Source: JBNLAN01 sp050302175 (GTDB lineage: Bacteria; Pseudomonadota; Zetaproteobacteria; Mariprofundales; Mariprofundaceae). Taken from it: a stretch of 53,923 nt of DNA. Below the pieces are notes generated by a model. The model worked only from the letters and a program-made list of their open reading frames with translations, was not told where the DNA came from and did no database searches. Every line of letters begins with the position of its first letter. Within the stretch, counting starts at the first letter, position 1. The translations under genes were made by a program, and so were the position numbers. The stretch covers positions 1-53,923 of the forward strand of contig JBNLAN010000038.1 of NCBI GenBank assembly GCA_050302175.1, given 5' to 3'. Of this stretch, positions 49,639-53,923 are shown one piece after another.

Positions 49639-49644
49639 GCTGAG

Positions 49645-50124
49645 TTACTGCTTGCGGGAACGTTTTTCCCACATTTGCTGTTGCTCTTCATGCCACGCTT
49701 TAAGCTTCGTTTTCTGTTCAGCGGTCAGGATTCCGTAGAACTCGGTGCGGTGTCTTGCACGCAGCAGAGTCATTCTTTCGGAGACCGAGCCTGTCATTTT
49801 TGCCAGTCGCTTGCTTTCATTTGCATAGGTTTTGCTTTCGGGCTCGAGCTCCATCAGTGCTTTGCTAATCTCTTGCTTTTCGTCGCGCAGTGCCTGCATA
49901 TCTTCGCCCAGTTTTTTATGCATGGCATCTGCCTGCTTCTTTTGCGCTTCGCTAAGACCGATGCGTTCGGCCATGCGATCCATCATTTGTTGCATGCGCT
50001 GGCCGGGTTGCAGGCAATTGCCTTGCATGCCCTGCATGGGGCCAGGTCCGCCCGACTGGGCGAAAGCAGGTGAAGCAAGGCCGAGGGCTACGATAAATAA
50101 CAAAAACAGCGGGAATCGATTCAT
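49645..50124 (-). CDS. Periplasmic Spy/CpxP-like chaperone (LTxxQ)
   Basis: 159 residues from ATG 50124, eight bases after GGAGG. A signal peptide (RFPLFLLFIVALGLASPAFA) leads a helical mature protein rich in Met and Gln. It has the repeated motifs LSEAQKKQADAMHKKL and LTAEQKTKLKAWHEEQQ of the LTxxQ family. Spy-like proteins bind unfolded periplasmic proteins, and related forms sense metals. The Met/Gly-rich stretch PGPMQGMQGNCLQPGQRMQQMMDRM could bind copper or similar. It converges with the deacetylase gene, six bases apart. Confidence 0.88.
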   Translation of the reverse strand: MNRFPLFLLFIVALGLASPAFAQSGGPGPMQGMQGNCLQPGQRMQQMMDRMAERIGLSEAQKKQADAMHKKLGEDMQALRDEKQEISKALMELEPESKTYANESKRLAKMTGSVSERMTLLRARHRTEFYGILTAEQKTKLKAWHEEQQQMWEKRSRKQ

Positions 50125-50262
50125 GTCATTACCTCCAGTATTTGTTTGTAAGCTGACTCGATTGAGCACATATGTAAATTGGTGCCGGATGGGTTCATTT
50201 GATCCGGTTATTCGAATGTAGACCAGGAAACAGGTGGAACCAAATGGAAAGATGTCTTGCTG

Positions 50263-50751
50263 TCAGGTGGCGTTGTAAGGGGTTCCATCCTTATGCGTAA
50301 AGGCCCACGTGCCATCGATCAATTCCGCCCGGATATCGTCATCAGGATATTCGGCGCGGTCTTCCGGCGTGCGGTCTCCTATTTCGATATAGACAACCTT
50401 TTCATCCGACTCATTGACCAGGTGATGCCCGTTGTCAGTGCCAAACGGGAAACCGGCGCACATACCGGGGGAAAGCGTTGTTGCACCTTCATTGGTATAG
50501 AGCGTCGGCTGTCCTTCAAGTACATAAATAAATTCATCTTGTTTACTATGGCTATGGCGCAGTGCCGAGCGTGATCCGGGTTCAAGCCGGGTTAGGTTGA
50601 CGCCGAAGTTAGTAAGTCTGAAAAAGTCGCCCAACGCTCTTTTCTCGCGCCCCTGCATCATCGAGGCGAATGGCTCCGGATAGGACGATGGCCGGGAACG
50701 GGCAGGAATCTCATCTGCTGCGATTGCCTGAAAGTCAGGTTCCATATCCAT
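50263..50751 (-). CDS. Cupin-domain protein
   Basis: 162 residues from ATG 50751, with GGAGGA five bases upstream and only two bases from the end of the TerB-like gene. The cupin core has RLEPGSRSALRHSHSKQDEFIYVLEGQPTLYTNEG (G-x5-H-x-H-x4-E) and PGMCAGFPFGTDNGHHLVNESDEKVVYIEIG (second motif). It is a small cytoplasmic metal-binding barrel. The N-terminal ARSRPSSYPEPFASMMQGREKRALGDFFRLTNFGVNLTRL matches a common bacterial subfamily of unknown reaction. Co-transcribed with TerB-like and ggt. Confidence 0.9.
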   Translation of the reverse strand: MDMEPDFQAIAADEIPARSRPSSYPEPFASMMQGREKRALGDFFRLTNFGVNLTRLEPGSRSALRHSHSKQDEFIYVLEGQPTLYTNEGATTLSPGMCAGFPFGTDNGHHLVNESDEKVVYIEIGDRTPEDRAEYPDDDIRAELIDGTWAFTHKDGTPYNAT

Positions 50752-50753
50752 GC

Positions 50754-51200
50754 TCAGTCCTCCTTTTCGCGTGCCGCAATTTTTGCCTCGATGAATTCGC
50801 GGTGGTAGACGCCGATCAGATCGGCCAGGCGGCGGATGATGTGCTCCTCGTGCGGATCGATATGACCATCCGCCATGGCGATTTGCCATAATTCCCGCAC
50901 AATCGTGATGCGTTCATCAGGTGTATAGCTCTTGATGATCTGCGAAGTGAACTGGTGCAGGTCGTGTGTGTTACCGACTTTGCGGCTAGCCTCTTCGACC
51001 AGCCCAAGCGCCTCTTTCTCTGGCAGATCAAAACGGCGTTGCACAAGTTTGCAAATGGCGTTGCGCTCGGAATCCTGTTGCTTGCCGTCGATACGCATTA
51101 CTTCCGCCATCACGGCCGCCACAGCCAGCGAAAGCTCATGTTTCTGGCCGGGCTCCTTGCCCCCGCGACTCTTCAGAAGCGATTTCAGTTTATTGAGCAT
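50754..51200 (-). CDS. TerB-family tellurite-resistance-like protein
   Basis: 148 residues from ATG 51200, after GGAG; the frame extends upstream without a better start. The TerB pattern is clear: HELSLAVAAVMAEVMRIDGKQQDSERNAICKLVQRRF, then TPDERITIVRELWQIAMADGHIDPHEEHIIRRLADLIGV. Asp and Glu pairs in the two repeats can bind a divalent metal. Stand-alone TerB proteins are often of unknown function and need not confer tellurite resistance. It overlaps the ggt stop by 11 bases, so it is probably co-translated. Confidence 0.9.
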   Translation of the reverse strand: MLNKLKSLLKSRGGKEPGQKHELSLAVAAVMAEVMRIDGKQQDSERNAICKLVQRRFDLPEKEALGLVEEASRKVGNTHDLHQFTSQIIKSYTPDERITIVRELWQIAMADGHIDPHEEHIIRRLADLIGVYHREFIEAKIAAREKED

Positions 51201-52833
51201 GGTTGCTCTCCTTTGTTGTCTGAAGTGCGGTGCCTTCGCCACGCAAATCGGGCAGGCCGGTTAACGCGTCACTTTTCCGGTTCCATAGGATGGCCTGCAT
51301 GTTGCCGTAATGGCCGTTCGGTTTGAGCATATGGCCGCGGCGCGAAAGTTCGGCGGAGACCTCCGGCGAAAACGCACCCATTTCAAACTGCACGATGTCT
51401 GGCTGATACTGGTGATGGAAGCGGGCATGGCCACCCCACTCTGCAGGTGGTGCTTCATTGAGCATGAAGCCAACCGATGCAAGCAAGACCATGGAGATGA
51501 TGCGGCTGCCGCCCGGAGTGCCGACGATGAAGGTGCGATCAGGGCCGATAACGAAGGTTGGCGTCATCGATGAGAGCATGCGCTTACCTGGCGCCACTGC
51601 ATTGGCCTTGCCCTGCACCAGTCCGTAGGCATTGGGTTTGCCGGGTTGGGTGGCGAAATCGTCCATCTCGTCGTTAAGCAGGATGCCGGTCGAGGCGGAT
51701 AGAAAGCCTGAGCCGAAGCCGTAGTTGATCGAGAGGGTTGCGGCCACCATGTTTCCCTCGGTATCGATAATCGAGAAATGGGTGGTATCCATGCCGGCAC
51801 CGCCACCTGTGCTTGCCTTGCCGAGCTCGTTGCTCGGGGTGGCCCGTTGCATGTCGATACTGTTGCGTAGTTTTTTCAGGCGAGAAGTCTTTAGCAGGTT
51901 CGGGATGCGCACGTAGGCGGGGTCTCCCAACTGCTCATTGCGATCCTTGTAGGCTCGCTTCATAGCCTCAATCAGCAGGTGTGCGCGGTCGGCATCATTC
52001 AGGGTTTTGAGATCATCATTTTTCAGCATGCCGAGAATCTCGGCCAGCACCATGCCGCCCGAGGATGGGAGGGCGGCAGTGACGAACTTGTAACCCTGGT
52101 AGCTAAACTGCACAGGTTTTCGTTCGATGGCGTGGTAAGCAGCGAGATCCTTGAAGTCGATCAGACCGCCTGCCTGCATGATGTCGCCAATGAGCCGTCC
52201 GGCAGTTTCGCCGCGATAGAATTCTTTTGCGCCATGATTTGCATAGCGCTTCAGGGTTTCCGCCAGCGCCGGCTGCACGATGGTTTCACCAATCCCCTTT
52301 TCGAAAGTGCGCCGGGCGGCATCGTTGAAGGCCTTTTTTCGCCACTGAATCATGGCATTGAGCCGGGGGCTTACGGCAAATCCGTTGCGCGCCAGCTCTA
52401 TGGCCGGGGCGGCGATGTCGGCGCGCTTGAAGCGGCCGTATTTCGTGACCAGTTTGTCGACTCCGGCAATCAGGCCCGGCACGCCGGCAGCGGCCGGGCC
52501 ATCAATGCTGGAGTGCTCACGATAAACCTCGCCATGTCGTGCCTTTCTCGGAGAGGTTTCGCGCGCATCGATAAATACATACTGCTTGCTTTTGGCGATA
52601 TAGAGCAGGAAAAAACCGCCGCCGCCGATGCCGGAGCTGCCCGGCTCCACCACGCCGAGCGTAAGAGCAGTTGCGGCTGCCGCATCAAAGGCATTGCCGC
52701 CTTTTTCCAGTATTTCTATACCGGCTTTGGCAGCCTGTGGGTGCGCTGCAACCACCATGCTCGATGGCGGAGAGGCCGCGTGGGCGCTGGCCGAAGCCAG
52801 CAGGAATAGTATGGATAGGAAGCGACGAAGCAT
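51190..52833 (-). CDS. ggt: Gamma-glutamyltransferase
   Basis: 547 residues, a normal length. A signal peptide (RRFLSILFLLASASAHAA) sends it to the periplasm. The self-processing site is Thr350 in GMDTTHFS, where the precursor is cut into large and small subunits and the new N-terminal Thr acts as nucleophile. EPGSSGIGGGGFFLLY (about 63-78), FIDARETSP and LSSMTPTFV are further family motifs. It hydrolyses glutathione or transfers its gamma-glutamyl group. It heads an operon with the TerB and cupin genes. Confidence 0.96.
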   Translation of the reverse strand: MLRRFLSILFLLASASAHAASPPSSMVVAAHPQAAKAGIEILEKGGNAFDAAAATALTLGVVEPGSSGIGGGGFFLLYIAKSKQYVFIDARETSPRKARHGEVYREHSSIDGPAAAGVPGLIAGVDKLVTKYGRFKRADIAAPAIELARNGFAVSPRLNAMIQWRKKAFNDAARRTFEKGIGETIVQPALAETLKRYANHGAKEFYRGETAGRLIGDIMQAGGLIDFKDLAAYHAIERKPVQFSYQGYKFVTAALPSSGGMVLAEILGMLKNDDLKTLNDADRAHLLIEAMKRAYKDRNEQLGDPAYVRIPNLLKTSRLKKLRNSIDMQRATPSNELGKASTGGGAGMDTTHFSIIDTEGNMVAATLSINYGFGSGFLSASTGILLNDEMDDFATQPGKPNAYGLVQGKANAVAPGKRMLSSMTPTFVIGPDRTFIVGTPGGSRIISMVLLASVGFMLNEAPPAEWGGHARFHHQYQPDIVQFEMGAFSPEVSAELSRRGHMLKPNGHYGNMQAILWNRKSDALTGLPDLRGEGTALQTTKESNHAQ

Positions 52834-52900
52834 GCGGCGAGGGTAAAACCGATTCGCCGCAGCTTCAATCAGGAACGTGGGGTATCTCCCCGCAAGGTGT

Positions 52901-53463
52901 CTAGAACTCGTATTTTACGTTGGCAGTCGCTCCGGACAGGCTCATGCGAATATTCAGACCAGTGGCGCCATAATCGACATCGTGGATGTAGTCTAACCAT
53001 TCAGCGCCAACCAGGAGGTGTGGAGTGACTCTGAAATCCGCGCCTAACCCATAGCTGAATCCGGCCCGCCCGACAGTTTCAGCGGCAAATCCCGGAACGG
53101 TTCTCTCGATCGCAACACTGGAGCCACCTACAAGCCCGTAGAGTTCGAATGAGTCGCCGAGCGGAAGTGTGGGTTTAAACAGCACTGAAAAAATGTTGCT
53201 TGCAGGCTGAGAAGAGCATTGCTCTTTTTTTCGGTGCCGCCGAGACGCGCTTCAATCGCAAGGTTTGGAGTAAAAACGCCGACCCAGCCGGCATACATTC
53301 CGGTAGGATTAAAAGAGACCGTGGCTCCGGGCTCGCTGTCTTGAATTGTGAACGAACCAACGCCGACCTTGAGCTGGTTGTCAAACGCATAGGCAGGTGT
53401 TGTTATCGAAAGCGCCATCAACAAAAGTGCGCTATAGATGAATATATTTTTGATACGATACAT
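52901..53463 (-). pseudogene. Outer-membrane beta-barrel gene interrupted by a frameshift
   Basis: The N-terminal frame (from ATG 53463, GGGAGAG six bases upstream) has a signal peptide ending TTPAYA and strands up to about 53190. It then reads out of frame into NPHFRS. The C-terminal frame picks up VLFKPTLPLGDSFELYGLVG and ends TANVKYEF, a typical last strand of a small porin-like barrel (OmpW/Ail-like). The switch is at a run of six A (53188-53193; TTTTTT in the mRNA). One extra T would restore the frame. This may be a sequencing error, phase variation, -1 frameshifting or a real pseudogene. Confidence 0.75.
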
Positions 53464-53706
53464 AAATTCTCTCCCTTGGGTAATTAACCTGCGATAAGAT
53501 AGCCGGGTCGCCCGGGCAGGCAACGATTATTACGTGATACAAAATCGCAGGGCATGCGGCGAGAGGTCAGTGGATAGGATGGGCTGCCTGATGCTGGTGA
53601 TCGCCGTTACCTCGCCACCATACCTTTTCGACAGGCGGCGTCTTGTCTGCATTTGAACTACAATAGCCACTACAATCAGAGGTTTGAATTTCATGGGGGT
53701 GCTGTG

Positions 53707-53923
53707 ATGAGCAATGCCGATTCGAGATTGAGCGAGCTGATGGGGAGCTCGGCAGAGGATCTGTTGAACCATCAGTGTAAAACCATTGATAAAAGCATGT
53801 TGCATCTGCCGGGGCCCGATTTCATCGATCGGGTGGTGGCCGAGAGTGATCGCAAGCCCGGAGTGCTGCGCAGCCTGCAGAGTATCTATGACCATGGTCG
53901 GCTGTCAGGTACAGGATACCTCT
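53707..53923 (+). CDS. Class I fructose-bisphosphate aldolase, N-terminal fragment (partial)
   Basis: Reads from ATG 53707 (GGGGG about eight bases before) to the right edge, 72 codons without a stop. SELMGSSAEDLLNHQCKTIDK, LHLPGPDFIDRVVAESDRKPGVLRSLQSI and DHGRLSGTGYLS match the start of the DhnA/FbaB-type class I aldolase, which cleaves fructose-1,6-bisphosphate through a Lys Schiff base without metal. The catalytic part is beyond the window. It is transcribed away from the frameshifted barrel gene, over 200 bases distant. The opposite-strand frame over this segment is a shadow. Confidence 0.92.
   Translation, partial: MSNADSRLSELMGSSAEDLLNHQCKTIDKSMLHLPGPDFIDRVVAESDRKPGVLRSLQSIYDHGRLSGTGYL

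Noticed and set aside
53530..53895. Minus-strand frame at the right end
   Set aside because: Antisense to the aldolase start, whose sequence is unmistakable.

Overview
The window looks like a chromosomal segment of a Gram-negative, probably aerobic or microaerobic member of the Pseudomonadota. The signs are several lipoproteins with a lipobox, outer-membrane beta-barrels, a LolCDE-type ABC system, accB-accC with aroQ, a biosynthetic speA, and a cytochrome b561. The overall mix (PMA-type H+-ATPase, LplT-PlsC-Aas fusion, JDVT-CTERM-like sorting tail, divergent HemF) would fit a Zetaproteobacterium such as Mariprofundus or a deep gammaproteobacterium. That placement is a guess from gene content, not a demonstrated one. 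No rRNA, tRNA, CRISPR array, insertion sequence or prophage was seen. The window starts inside a transporter gene (minus strand) and ends inside a class I fructose-bisphosphate aldolase gene (plus strand).

Layout. 1-5.6 kb: DASS transporter fragment, a secreted YCF48-like repeat protein, a NERD protein, a parvulin, a GT1 glycosyltransferase and a DUF6629 membrane protein. 5.9-13.7 kb: a lipoprotein, a HemF-like oxidase, a P-type H+-ATPase and the acyltransferase/acyl-ACP synthetase fusion. 13.8-15 kb: a DMT (EamA) transporter behind a leader peptide and intrinsic terminator. 15.1-21.2 kb: a TetR repressor with a palindromic operator, divergent from a five-gene envelope module (LolA-like carrier, two FtsX-type permeases, LolD-like ATPase, outer-membrane beta-barrel). 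21.2-24.5 kb: MarR regulator, yajD, host-attachment-type protein, speA. 24.6-26.7 kb: leuA with a leucine-rich leader peptide and attenuator, then an AhpD-like protein. 26.8-33.4 kb: secreted, redox and sensory genes, a YgiQ radical SAM protein and cytochrome b561.

33.5-36.3 kb: TPR-aroQ-accB-accC operon on the minus strand. 36.4-39.2 kb: thiS-thiG, a DUF457 protein and hemE on the plus strand, with a cluster of five hairpins between thiS and thiG. 39.3-40.4 kb: a second DMT transporter, again behind a leader peptide. 40.5-53.5 kb: trhP/yegQ; a low-GC pair of unknown genes; a six-gene minus-strand run (ceramidase-like, two lipoproteins, STAS, DUF1456, esterase); pentapeptide, MBL and deacetylase-family genes; a Spy-like protein; a ggt-terB-cupin operon; and a frameshifted beta-barrel gene.

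The most interesting signal is a pair of related leader elements, at 13.84-14.04 kb and 39.26-39.47 kb, each placed before a DMT/EamA transporter. They share promoter spacing (TTGACA/TGGACA-16-CATGAT), a similar short peptide (MIR..MN..HY....K....WL.A....C.V) and downstream hairpins able to form alternative pairings. This looks like a translated-leader attenuation system for DMT exporters that I do not recognise from known leader families. The second notable system is the TetR-controlled, apparently self-contained lipid or lipoprotein shuttle at 15.1-21.2 kb.
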